Assembly (NCBI GenBank): GCA_934663775.1
Contig: CAKUKU010000010.1
Coordinates: 8,935-72,934, forward strand
Source of the DNA: an uncultured Ellagibacter sp.
GTDB lineage: Bacteria; Actinomycetota; Coriobacteriia; Coriobacteriales; Eggerthellaceae
Length of the DNA stretch: 64,000 nt
Direction: 5' to 3'
Shown: positions 17,860-25,886 of the stretch, one piece after another
Numbering within the stretch: the first letter of the stretch is position 1
How the letters are laid out: every line of letters starts with the position of its first letter
The notes under the pieces: model-generated
What the model was told of the DNA's origin: nothing
The model's input: the letters and a program-made list of their open reading frames with translations, nothing else
Database searches by the model: none
Program-made: the position numbers and the translations under genes

Positions 17860-18705
17860 CTATGCGCGCTTCATGCGGACGCTCATGTCGATGGGCTTGG
17901 CGGTGAAGGGCGCTGTCGTGGCCAGGCCGTCGACGCCCGTCGCGGCGTAGGCCGCGGCGTTCTGCAGGTTGATACCTCCCGCCGCGATGAGCGTGAGATG
18001 CGGGTCGATCGCACGCAGCTCGGGCACAAGCGCGGCCAAATCGCTCGCGGGCAGCTTGTCGAGCTGGAGGCCGTCAACGCCCGCTTCCGCGAGACGACGC
18101 ACCTCGTCAGGACCCGCCTCCACGAAGAGTTTCTTCTCCACGCAGCGGCCACGGAGGGAGGGAAGCGCCTCCAAAAACGCCTCAAAGCCGCCCATGAAGG
18201 TGATGTGGTGGGCGAACACGAGCACAGTCTCGGACGCGCCCAAACGATGCGGGAAAGCGCCGCCGCAGGTAGCCGCCTTCGTGAGCAGGTCTTTCACCCC
18301 CGGCATGCTCTTGCGCGTGGTGAGCACCTCGCATGCGGGATTCGCGCTATGCGCCGCGTCCACGATCGCACGCGTCTTGGTCGCCACGCCCGACAGATGA
18401 TCGCACAGGTTGAGCGACACCTTCCACGCCATATGCAGCGCCGCCGCCGGGCCCTCCGCGCGAAGGAAAGGCTCCCCTGCGGCGAGGTGCTCACCCGAAC
18501 GGCGCGACCAGGTAACGTGCGCGCCCGTCTTCCCGAGCACGCGGGCGGCCTCCTCCACGCCGGCAAGCACACAGTCTTCGCGCGTGAAGTACTCGATTTC
18601 CCCCAGCTCATCGCCGACTCCGAGCACCTCGGTCGTAAGGTCGATATAGGGCATGTCCTCTAGAATGAACTGGTCGATGCGGCCATCGGGAATAAACACG
18701 TTCAT
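17860..18705 (-). CDS. modD: ModD, NadC-related molybdenum transport-associated protein
   Basis: 281 residues of the quinolinate phosphoribosyltransferase fold. The start MNVFIPDGRIDQFILEDMPY and the segment CGGAFPHRLGASETVLVFAHH are characteristic of ModD rather than true NadC, whose neighbours nadA and nadB are absent. ModD genes sit with molybdate transporters, but the reaction is not established. Conserved nucleotide-site segments such as LTTRKSMPG and the Asp/Lys motif LQLDKLP are present. The ATG at 18705 follows GGAAAGGA. Neighbouring mop genes and the PBP-like regulator support a molybdenum role. Confidence 0.75.
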   Translation of the reverse strand: MNVFIPDGRIDQFILEDMPYIDLTTEVLGVGDELGEIEYFTREDCVLAGVEEAARVLGKTGAHVTWSRRSGEHLAAGEPFLRAEGPAAALHMAWKVSLNLCDHLSGVATKTRAIVDAAHSANPACEVLTTRKSMPGVKDLLTKAATCGGAFPHRLGASETVLVFAHHITFMGGFEAFLEALPSLRGRCVEKKLFVEAGPDEVRRLAEAGVDGLQLDKLPASDLAALVPELRAIDPHLTLIAAGGINLQNAAAYAATGVDGLATTAPFTAKPIDMSVRMKRA

Positions 18706-18860
18706 GAGGATCCTTTCCATTTGCCGTTGCGGCGCGCTGGCCGCAACCCATTGATTCGGCTGTCCCGCTAATCGAAGCGAGACAGAAAAAGCAGGACGAA
18801 TCACCCGATGTCCCGCGCCTTTGGTTCGACTCCAAGCCTAGGCTTCGGCGCACGCGCCTT
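18706..18860 (-). promoter_or_regulatory. modD leader with terminator and competing hairpins (candidate attenuator)
   Basis: On the minus strand GCGGGAC (18816-18810) pairs with GTCCTGC (18797-18791) and is followed by TTTTTC, an intrinsic terminator located before the gene. Next come TGTCTCGCT/AGCGGGACA (18784-18761) and GTTGCGG/CCGCAAC (18747-18726). GTCTCGC in the second hairpin could also pair with the terminator's first arm GCGGGAC, an alternative structure. The amidohydrolase gene upstream has its own terminator, so this one belongs to the modD leader. GCAAATGGAAAGGATC just before the start resembles the end of the mop leaders. Confidence 0.45.
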
Positions 18861-19024
18861 CAACCTAGTATTTCGATGGGAATTATCCTGAAAGCACCAT
18901 AATCTTAAAAACTCGCACGACCTTGCTTGCAAACGTCGCCATTTCCCAAAATAAGACTAAAATTGTGTCTTGCGGGCATCGCCTGGCCTCTGTCCCACCG
19001 CACCCTTCCCCAGCAGCCCGCATG

Positions 19025-19070
19025 CAAAAACAACAGGAGCGCCCTTCTCGCGATGAGAGGGGCGCTCCTG
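19025..19070 (-). terminator. Terminator after the amidohydrolase gene
   Basis: CAGGAGCGCCC pairs with GGGCGCTCCTG, extended by TCTC/GAGA, followed on the minus strand by TTGTTTTTG. It lies just after the stop at 19089. Confidence 0.9.
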
Positions 19071-19088
19071 CCTTGCGAGCCGTCTGCC

Positions 19089-20384
19089 TTACAGCTCTGA
19101 GATGATGCGCTTCGTGCGCGCGGTCACCTCGGCCTTCACCTGCTCGAGGTCGACACCCGGGCACTCGCCGTCGCGATAGACCACCTCGCCGTCGCACATG
19201 GTGAGCACGACATCGGAGCCATGGCCCGAGAACACGACGTTGACCTCGGGGTTCGTCATGGGGCACCACGACGCTCCCGTCGTGTCGAGCACCGTGAGGT
19301 CGGCCTTCATGCCCACCTTCACAAGCCCGCAATCCTCGCGCCCCTGCGCGAGCGCTCCCCCGCGCGTGGCGGCGGCGATGACCTGCTTGGGCGAGATGAT
19401 TGCAGGGTTAAGCTCGTACCCCTTGTAGATCGTGCCCATAAGGTACATGTCCTGGAACAGGTCGTGGTTGTTGTTCGACGCCATGCCATCGGTGCCGAGC
19501 GCCACGTTCACGCCCGCGTCGAGAAGCTTCTGAACAGGCGCGAACCCGCTTGCGAGCTTCATGTTGGAGGCAGGGTTCAAAACGACGGTCGCGCCGCGCT
19601 TGGCGAGGATCTCGATGTCCTTGTCGTCGACCCACACGCAGTGCGCCGCGATCACCGGCACGTCGAACACGCCGATGCTCTCGAAGTACTGCACAGGCGT
19701 GAGGCCGTCGTGGCGGCCCTTGCATTCCTCGTGCTCGCTTTTCGTCTCGGAGATGTGGATATGGATGGGAAGGCCCGCCTCCTTCGCCACTTTCCCGATA
19801 TCGGTGCAGGTGATGGGGTTGGACGTGTATTCGGCATGGATGTTGTAGTCCACGCGGATGCGCCCGTCCTGCGCGCCGTGGTACTGCTTTACGATGCGCT
19901 CCATCTTCTCGCACATGGGGTATTCCGCAAACGGCTTCGGCTCGAAGTAAAGCACGCTCTCGCAGACGTTCATCTTCATATGGGCCTCGCCCACCGCCTG
20001 CACGCGCTCGTCGGTGGCGTAGTACATGTCCGACGCGCTGACCGAGCCGTAGCGCGCCATCTCGGCGAGGGCGAGCTTGGTCGCCCAGTAGTTGTCCTCG
20101 GGGGTCATCTTACCCTCGAAGGGCCACACGAGGTTGTTGAGCCACTCCTGCAGGGGCACGTTTTCCGCATAGCCGCGCAGAAGCGTCATCGGAAGGTGCG
20201 TGTGCGCGTTGTAGAGCGCCGGCATGAGCAGGCGGCCGCGGCCGTCGTAGGTCTCGCCGTAGTCGGCGGCGTTCTCGGGGGCGGCGTCGCCGATGTAGTC
20301 GATCGTGCCGTCTTTGACGCCCACCCACTGATGGGCCTGGTAGTCGAGATTCTCGTCGAGGATATCGATGTCGGTGAAAAGCAA
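19089..20384 (-). CDS. Amidohydrolase, MTA/SAH deaminase-like
   Basis: 431-residue metal-dependent hydrolase of the amidohydrolase superfamily. The metal ligands are visible: NAHTHLP (HxH, near residue 60), HIHISETKSE (His and Glu), AAHCVW and LGTDGMASNN. The pattern matches 5-methylthioadenosine/S-adenosylhomocysteine deaminases and related guanine or chlorohydrolase enzymes. SAH deaminase activity would fit a Coriobacteriia lacking SAH hydrolase, but the substrate is inferred. It is divergent from the HTH/PBP regulator with a 136-base spacer and ends at a strong terminator. Confidence 0.8.
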   Translation of the reverse strand: MLFTDIDILDENLDYQAHQWVGVKDGTIDYIGDAAPENAADYGETYDGRGRLLMPALYNAHTHLPMTLLRGYAENVPLQEWLNNLVWPFEGKMTPEDNYWATKLALAEMARYGSVSASDMYYATDERVQAVGEAHMKMNVCESVLYFEPKPFAEYPMCEKMERIVKQYHGAQDGRIRVDYNIHAEYTSNPITCTDIGKVAKEAGLPIHIHISETKSEHEECKGRHDGLTPVQYFESIGVFDVPVIAAHCVWVDDKDIEILAKRGATVVLNPASNMKLASGFAPVQKLLDAGVNVALGTDGMASNNNHDLFQDMYLMGTIYKGYELNPAIISPKQVIAAATRGGALAQGREDCGLVKVGMKADLTVLDTTGASWCPMTNPEVNVVFSGHGSDVVLTMCDGEVVYRDGECPGVDLEQVKAEVTARTKRIISEL

Positions 20385-20520
20385 GGGGATGCTCCTCTCT
20401 GTTCGCTTTCAATGGTATCCATTATAGGACTGCATCTACTAGACTGCACGAAAAGAGACTTTCTGGTTTCGATTATTCTGTCCTATACTGAAACACGGCT
20501 AATCGATTTCAAGGAGAATC

Positions 20521-21501
20521 ATGTTCGACAGCGACGCGATGACGGCAGAAGAAGTTGCGGGGATGCTCCGCATTTCGAAGAACTCGGTGTACCGAATGGC
20601 GCAATCGGGTGAACTCGCGTCGTATCGCGTGGGGAGAAAACTGCGCTTCACCTTGCGCGATGTGGAAGAATACATTCAGAAGCGCACGCGCGGCGATGAC
20701 GGCGGCCAAGCCGTCGAAGCCAGCGCATGCGCGGCGACGGCGGTGCAGACGCCGCCCGCAAACGCACTTGAAGGCGCACTGCCCTTCCCCCTCGACGAGC
20801 GCACGCCGTTCGTCATCGCCGGCAACGATCTTTCGGGCGACATTATCGCCCACGCCCTCGCCGCCGCCGGGCTGCCGGTCTCGCGTGCCTACGTGGGCAG
20901 CTACACCGCGCTCGTCAACCTGTACGCAAAGCAAGCGAACGCGGCGCTCGTCCACCTTTTCGACCGGCGAACCAACGCCTACAACGTGCCTTCCGTGCAG
21001 CGCATCGCGCCGGGAATGCCCGTCGTGGTGATTCGCCTTCTCAAGCGCAAGCAGGGGTTCATCGTCCAGGCGGGCAACCCCAAAAAGCTCACCACCTGGG
21101 GAGGCCTCCTGCGCGAAGGCGTGCGGCTCGTCAATCGAGAGCGCGGATGCGGCACGCGAGTGCTGCTCGACGAGAAGCTGCTCTCCCTCGAGGCGCGCCC
21201 CGAGATGGTCGAGGGCTACGACTCGGAATGCGCAACCGGGCTCGAAGCGGCCACGCTCGTCTCGAAGGGATGCGCCGACGTGGCGATCGGCGTCGAGCGT
21301 TTGGCGAAGGAGCTGCCTGGCCTCGCCTTCGTTCCCCTGCAAACCGAATGGCTCGACATCGCCGTCGAGAAGAGCCAGCGCACCGCGCCGCTTGTGCGGG
21401 AGATTTGCAAGATTGCGGAAAGCGAGTCCTTCCGCGGCGCGATTGACGCAATCGAGGGCTACGAGGCGGCGAACACGGGGGCCATCGTCTACGAGAGCTA
21501 G
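20521..21501 (+). CDS. Excisionase-type HTH regulator fused to a periplasmic-binding-like domain
   Basis: 326-residue cytoplasmic DNA-binding protein. Residues 6-55 are a MerR/excisionase helix-turn-helix (MTAEEVAGMLRISKNSVYRM, then VGRKLRFTLRDVEEYI). Residues about 95-320 are a PBP-like fold (FVIAGNDLSGDIIAHAL, VNRERGCGTRVLLDE) of the PF12727 type, widely seen in regulators of molybdate or tungstate uptake. AAGGAG lies six bases before the ATG. It is next to mop copy 2 and modD, so it may sense molybdate. It has no signal peptide. Confidence 0.75.
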   Translation: MFDSDAMTAEEVAGMLRISKNSVYRMAQSGELASYRVGRKLRFTLRDVEEYIQKRTRGDDGGQAVEASACAATAVQTPPANALEGALPFPLDERTPFVIAGNDLSGDIIAHALAAAGLPVSRAYVGSYTALVNLYAKQANAALVHLFDRRTNAYNVPSVQRIAPGMPVVVIRLLKRKQGFIVQAGNPKKLTTWGGLLREGVRLVNRERGCGTRVLLDEKLLSLEARPEMVEGYDSECATGLEAATLVSKGCADVAIGVERLAKELPGLAFVPLQTEWLDIAVEKSQRTAPLVREICKIAESESFRGAIDAIEGYEAANTGAIVYES

Positions 21502-21667
21502 ACGCGCGACGCAGGTTTCAGGACGCGGGACGCGGGAGGGGGCACGAGGGTCGCGGGTCGCAGCGCCTGCAGGCGGCGGGACGCGAGAGGGAAACACGCA
21601 AGTCGCGGGGCACGGCGCCCATAAGCCGCGAGAGCCCCAGCTGAGCAGGCGAAAAAGCCCTAACAGC

Positions 21668-21702
21668 AAAAGAGCCCCAACCCACCAGGGCTTGAGGCTC
21701 TC
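21668..21702 (-). terminator. Terminator after mop copy 2
   Basis: GAGCCTCAAGCCC pairs with GGGTTGGGGCTC (one bulge, one G-T) and is followed by TTTTGCTGTT on the minus strand, 38 bases after the mop stop. Another T run follows. Confidence 0.75.
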
Positions 21703-21739
21703 GAGTCACCTCACGCAATGCGCGCGGGCGGAAGAATCG

Positions 21740-22162
21740 CTAGTCAACGGCGACCATGACGTCGGTCGCCTTGATGATGGCGACGGCCTTGCCGCCTTCC
21801 TTCAGGCCGAGGGACTCGATGGACTCGTTGGTGATGGAGCCGGAGATGCGCACGCCCTCTTCGTCCTCGATGGTCACATGGCCGTTCACGGCACCTTCCT
21901 GGACCTTCACGACCGTGCCCTCGATCTGGTTGCGGGCGGAGATGCCCTCGATCTTGGAGGTTGCGAACATGACGTTGGTGGCCTTGACCACCGCGTAGCA
22001 CTCCTTGCCCTCTTCGAGGCCGAGCTGCTTCACTGCTTCCATGGTGATGTCAGCCTTGATCGGGTTGTGGCTGCCACGGCAGATGGTGACGACGGCGTTG
22101 ACGGCGCCTTCCTTGACGGTCTTGACGGTGCCCTTGATCTGGTTGCGAGCGCTGATCTTCAT
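21740..22162 (-). CDS. mop: Molybdate-binding di-Mop protein (molbindin), copy 2
   Basis: 140 residues, two Mop/TOBE domains, 138 of 140 residues identical to copy 1 (Ser in RGSHNP, Val in EEGVRI). It converges with the HTH/PBP regulator gene at 20521-21501 and has its own terminator. The near identity over coding and leader sequence indicates recent duplication or continuing gene conversion between copies. The two changed loops are close to oxyanion-contact positions in the family, so a change in affinity is conceivable. Confidence 0.9.
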   Translation of the reverse strand: MKISARNQIKGTVKTVKEGAVNAVVTICRGSHNPIKADITMEAVKQLGLEEGKECYAVVKATNVMFATSKIEGISARNQIEGTVVKVQEGAVNGHVTIEDEEGVRISGSITNESIESLGLKEGGKAVAIIKATDVMVAVD

Positions 22163-22163
22163 G

Positions 22164-22257
22164 ATGCGATCCTTTCATTTGGTGAGGAGCCTACCATGTG
22201 GCTCCGCGTTACTGTGGTGGTACCGCCTCTCGTTCGGCGGCACCTGCATAATCGCAT
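22164..22257 (-). promoter_or_regulatory. Structured leader of mop copy 2, candidate riboswitch
   Basis: Same three stems as the copy 1 leader. Substitutions fall in the hairpin loop (GCAGGGTA to ACATGGTA) or turn a G-C pair into G-T (GGCGGTACC), so pairing is preserved. The closing stem ATGCGAT/ATCGCAT again overlaps the ribosome site. Confidence 0.45.
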
Positions 22258-22334
22258 GAATGGACGCTGACGGGTGCGCCACCGGGCGCCCTCCACAGCC
22301 GTCGTCCCGTTTCACTTCGTTTCGTCCCAAAGGG

Positions 22335-22671
22335 AAGACCGAACGGACGATAAGGCGCCGCGCGAAGATGCCCGAAAGGAAAGTCCAGCACTAAGACGAG
22401 GACAAACGAGCGAACGCGACCCCGCCCTGCCTTGCCAACCGGCTTATCCCGCGCCAGGCCAAGTCCCAGTTTCCGTCGCATATTTCCTCAATGTCCGCAT
22501 CTATCGATAGGTTTTCCCTATAGCAAATGTATTGATTCGTGTATTTCCCGATTTCCGAGAGTGTGACTATACTTCACAACAACATAAACGCGGCAATAGC
22601 CCAAACGTCAGGTGCCGAATGAAAGAGGCATCGAGACGAGCCCGAGCAAGCATCCAACCGAAAGGCAAACA
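22335..22671 (+). promoter_or_regulatory. Upstream region of the MetE-like gene
   Basis: No gene seen. An AT-rich stretch from about 22490 to 22600 contains the palindrome CTATCGATAG (22500-22509) followed by CCCTATAG, and a -10-like TATACT at 22568-22573 without a good -35. This arrangement fits an activator-dependent promoter, possibly for the LysR protein encoded downstream. Confidence 0.4.
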
Positions 22672-23793
22672 ATGACAGTGAACTACGGACCGAATCGATA
22701 CGACGTCGTCGGCAGCTTCCTTCGCCCCGCAAAGCTGAAGCAAGCACGCGAAGACTTTAACGCGGGCGCAATCGACGCCGCAGCCCTGAAGGCCATCGAG
22801 GACGAGTGCATCACCGACCTCATTGCGAAGGAGAAGAAGGCCGGCCTGCGCTTCATCACCGACGGCGAGTTCCGCCGCGCGACCTGGCATCTTGACTTCA
22901 TGTGGGCATTCGATGGCATCGGCCACTCCGCGACCGAGGACGGCCTGCCGTTTCACGACGAGGCTGCCAAGATCGACGACACCTACCTGACGGGGAAGGT
23001 CTCGCTCGCAGGCGAGCACCCGTTCGTCGAGCACTTCCGCTTCGTCCAATCCTTCGAGGACGAGAGCACCACAGCGAAGCTGACGATCCCCGCGCCTGCG
23101 CAGTTCATCGAGCAGTTCATCATGCCGATGAACCGCGAGGCCACGGCAGCTGCCTACGAAAGCGACACGCTTTTAGAAGACGACATCGTCGCCGCCTACC
23201 TGGCGTTCATCGAACAGGTTTATGCCGCGGGCTGCCGCAACCTGCAGTTCGACGACTGCTCATGGGGATGCCTCGTCGACCCGAAGGCGGAGCTTTTCTT
23301 CGGCACCGATCAAGCGGGGCTCGCGCGCATCAAGGAAACGCTGCTGCGCGTGAACAACCGCGTGCTCGACGCCGCGCCCGCCGACCTGTGCATCAACACC
23401 CACGTTTGCCGCGGCAACTTCCACAGCACCTGGGCATGCGAAGGCGGCTACGACGGCGTCGCCGATGCGCTGCTCGCAAACGAGCACGTGAACGCCTTCT
23501 TCCTCGAATTCGACGACGAGCGTTCCGGCAGCTTCACGCCGCTTGCGAACGTGCCCGAGGGAAAGAAAGTCGTGCTTGGGCTTATCACCACGAAGCGCTC
23601 CGAGCTCGAGGACAAGCAGGCCATCATCGCGCGCATCCACGAGGCGGCGAAGTTCGTGCCGCTGGAGAACCTCTGCCTGTCGCCGCAGTGCGGCTTCGCG
23701 AGCTGCGAGATCGGCAACAAGCTCACCGAGGAGCAGCAGTGGGCGAAGGTGGCGCTCGTGCGCGAGATCGCCGAAGAAGTGTGGGGCGACTAG
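22672..23793 (+). CDS. MetE-like methyltransferase (YxjG/YxjH type)
   Basis: 373 residues, equal to the catalytic C-terminal half of cobalamin-independent methionine synthase. VGSFLRP near the start, TDGEFRRATWHLDF, NLQFDDCSWG, the zinc ligands in INTHVCRGN (HxC) and LSPQCGF (Cys) and the Glu in FFLEFDDE match this group. It probably makes methionine from homocysteine, with a methyl donor that is not obvious in short-form enzymes. AAAGG lies six bases before the ATG. The LysR regulator follows 146 bases downstream on the same strand. Confidence 0.85.
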   Translation: MTVNYGPNRYDVVGSFLRPAKLKQAREDFNAGAIDAAALKAIEDECITDLIAKEKKAGLRFITDGEFRRATWHLDFMWAFDGIGHSATEDGLPFHDEAAKIDDTYLTGKVSLAGEHPFVEHFRFVQSFEDESTTAKLTIPAPAQFIEQFIMPMNREATAAAYESDTLLEDDIVAAYLAFIEQVYAAGCRNLQFDDCSWGCLVDPKAELFFGTDQAGLARIKETLLRVNNRVLDAAPADLCINTHVCRGNFHSTWACEGGYDGVADALLANEHVNAFFLEFDDERSGSFTPLANVPEGKKVVLGLITTKRSELEDKQAIIARIHEAAKFVPLENLCLSPQCGFASCEIGNKLTEEQQWAKVALVREIAEEVWGD

Positions 23794-23939
23794 TCGCAAG
23801 CGCGCCGCCACACGCCGCACGCGACCCTGAGGGGGAGGGCAACAAGCTCTCCCCTTTTGCATTCTTTGCGCGAAACGCCTGCAAGAGCGTCATTTTCCCC
23901 TATCCTTGAACCCCGATGACCCGCAGGCGAGGAGCGCCC

Positions 23940-24848
23940 ATGAAACTGCAGCAGCTGAAATACGTCGTGAAAGTCGCCGAGATGGGCAACATCACCGAGG
24001 CGTCGAGGCGCCTGTTCGTGTCGCAGCCTTCCATCACCGCCGCAATCCGCGACCTGGAGCACGAGATGGGCGTCGTCATCTTCGAACGCACGAACAAGGG
24101 CGTCGTGGTGACGTCGGAGGGTGAGACGTTTCTGGGATATGCCCGGCAAGTGCTCGAGCAGGCCGACCTTCTGGAGGAGAAATACAAGGGCGAGGCGCAG
24201 CAGGTCCCCCACTTCGCCGTCTCCTGCCAGCATTATTCGTTCGCCGTCAATGCGTTTGTCGATGTCATACGCGAGTTCAACGCCTTCCGCTACGACTTCA
24301 CCCTGCGCGAGGAGCAAACGCACGAGATCATCGAGGACGTGTCCCGCATGAAAAGCGAGCTGGGGATCATCTACCTGAGCCAGCGAAACCGGGAGGTCAT
24401 CGGGAAAATGCTGCGCAGCCAGGATCTTGTGTTCGAGCCCCTGTTCACCGCCGAGCCTCACGTGTTCATCTCAAGCGCGCATCCGCTTGCGGGGCGCAAG
24501 TCGGTAACGCTTGAGGACCTCGACGACTTCCCCTACCTTTCCTATGAGCAGGGGGATTTCAACTCGTTCTATTTCAGCGAGGAGCTGCTCAGCACGCTCG
24601 ACCGCCGCAAGAACATCCGCGTGCGCGACCGCGCGACGCTGTTCAACCTGGCAGTGGGACTGAATGGGTACACTGTGTGCAGCGGGGTCATATCGCACGA
24701 GCTCAACGGCGAGAACATCATCTCGGTTCCGCTGGACGTGGACGAGACCATGACCATCGGGATTATCACCCGCAGAAACACCACGCCAACGCGCTACGGG
24801 AAAGCCTACCGAGAAGCGATCAAACGACACATCCCGCAAGACGCGTAA
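23940..24848 (+). CDS. LysR-family transcriptional regulator
   Basis: 302 residues. The N-terminal winged helix-turn-helix reads MKLQQLKYVVKVAEMGNITE then ASRRLFVSQPSITAAIRDLE; residues about 90-295 form the effector-binding domain. The ATG at 23940 has GAGGAG five bases upstream; an earlier ATG at 23916 lacks one. The sequence resembles CmbR/CpsY-type regulators of sulfur amino acid genes, in keeping with the MetE-like gene upstream. Likely targets are that gene and perhaps metY at 50305; inference only. Confidence 0.85.
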   Translation: MKLQQLKYVVKVAEMGNITEASRRLFVSQPSITAAIRDLEHEMGVVIFERTNKGVVVTSEGETFLGYARQVLEQADLLEEKYKGEAQQVPHFAVSCQHYSFAVNAFVDVIREFNAFRYDFTLREEQTHEIIEDVSRMKSELGIIYLSQRNREVIGKMLRSQDLVFEPLFTAEPHVFISSAHPLAGRKSVTLEDLDDFPYLSYEQGDFNSFYFSEELLSTLDRRKNIRVRDRATLFNLAVGLNGYTVCSGVISHELNGENIISVPLDVDETMTIGIITRRNTTPTRYGKAYREAIKRHIPQDA

Positions 24849-25043
24849 TTGCGCCGAGCAGGAAAGCGAGATGGCAACGCGACAGGAACAAACAAGCAGG
24901 AAAGCAATGGGGCAAAACCAGGTTGCCCTCGCAATGTGCATCCTGGACACGACCCGCTACCCCCGTTTTGCGAACGTGGCACGAAAACCGAGGTATCCCG
25001 AGAGGAAGGCCCTCGAGCGGGATTCAGGCCCCTCAATCTGAAC

Positions 25044-25080
25044 ATAAAAAAATCGCTGGCCGATTGTTCGACCAGCGATT
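25044..25080 (-). terminator. Terminator after tRNA-Ala
   Basis: AATCGCTGG pairs with CCAGCGATT across a 12-base loop and is followed by seven T on the minus strand, directly after the tRNA 3' end. Confidence 0.9.
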
Positions 25081-25087
25081 GAATTCA

Positions 25088-25163
25088 TGGTGGAGAATAG
25101 GGGGTTCGAACCCCTGACCTCATGGCTGCCAGCCATGCGCTCTCCCAGCTGAGCTAATTCCCC
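25088..25163 (-). tRNA. tRNA-Ala (GGC anticodon)
   Basis: 76 bases including an encoded CCA. The acceptor stem GGGGAAT/ATTCTCC contains the G3:U70 pair that marks alanine tRNAs. The anticodon stem CATGG/CCATG flanks loop CTGGCAG, anticodon GGC. The T arm carries GGTTCGAACC. Confidence 0.97.
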
Positions 25164-25789
25164 GTAAAAGGTGCATCGACTATATTAACAGAACGACGAT
25201 TTCGGTCAAGCACTTTTTTGAAAAAGTTTTCAGCGGGCTTGCAAAAGCCGCACGCAGCGCATGCATACGACGCACAGCACCGCCAGATGCGCGACGCATG
25301 CCGCCGACGCACGACGCCGACGACGAACGCAAAATGTCACCCGCACTCCAACAAGCCCCAAACGAGAACGTGCGCATGCCATCATCCCATTCTTCCGCAA
25401 AAAGCTATGAGAGATCTCGACGCAACCTCATCGAGCGGTTCGCCAACCGGACGCCAACCCGAGAAAGCGCTGACCACACTGCGAAACTGCACCAATGCAG
25501 CACGATGCACGACACGACACGGCGGGCGGCACGATGCGCGTCGCGACGGGAAACGCCGCACGGTACGAACTTGGCACCCTGGCAGGTCTCCTCGACCGCC
25601 CGTGTACAAGATTGACGATAAGTTGTGAAGAAATAGTGATGTGGCCTCTATTTCGCCTTTGCATGTACCGAAAATGTCGCATTCGAAGCGAGATCGAGTC
25701 GAATTACTCCCCAAATTCGCTTCGTTTGAGGAATCCTACATAGTTTCTGCATAACATATCGTCGTTTTTGTACAGGGCCCCGTGCCCTA
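25164..25789. other. Gene-free spacer with a motif shared with 10721-10744
   Basis: About 600 bases upstream of tRNA-Ala and downstream of mrp. The part 25240-25340 is rich in scattered GACGC and GCATGC words without regular spacing. From 25610 to 25775 the DNA is AT-rich, with a 24-base motif at 25750-25773 matching 21 of 24 bases of the reverse complement of 10721-10744. CGAAGCGA (25684) and TCGCTTCG (25717) form a possible hairpin. No gene is supported. Confidence 0.4.
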
Positions 25790-25829
25790 CCCCAAAAACA
25801 AAAGCGCCGCCTCATTGCGCGAGGCGGCA
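25790..25829 (-). terminator. Terminator after mrp
   Basis: GCCGCCTC pairs with GAGGCGGC across a seven-base loop, and the minus strand continues GCTTTTGTTTTTG. It lies 58 bases after the mrp stop. Confidence 0.9.
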
Positions 25830-25886
25830 CTTGGTGAATCACACGCTTGAGAAGCCTGCCCCTGGGGTCAAGCCTTCTCGCGAGCG

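Larger units (their letters stand above)
21740..22334 (-). repeat. Right copy of the 595-bp inverted duplication (mop gene and leader)
   Basis: Reverse complement of 12950-13544 with only scattered substitutions. The identical part starts at the mop stop codon and runs through the leader to CCCTTTG at about 22328-22334. Confidence 0.9.

Noticed and set aside
17860..18705. Assignment as quinolinate phosphoribosyltransferase (nadC)
   Set aside because: N-terminal segment and the CGGAFPHRLG region fit ModD, nadA/nadB are not adjacent, and neighbours are molybdate genes.
21500..21620. Repeated GGGACGCG-like words after the HTH/PBP gene
   Set aside because: Spacing is irregular and no unit length can be defined; probably simple GC-rich drift.
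25240..25345. Clustered GACGC and GCATGC words that could suggest a CRISPR or origin
   Set aside because: No constant repeat length, no spacers of equal size, and no cas or replication genes nearby.
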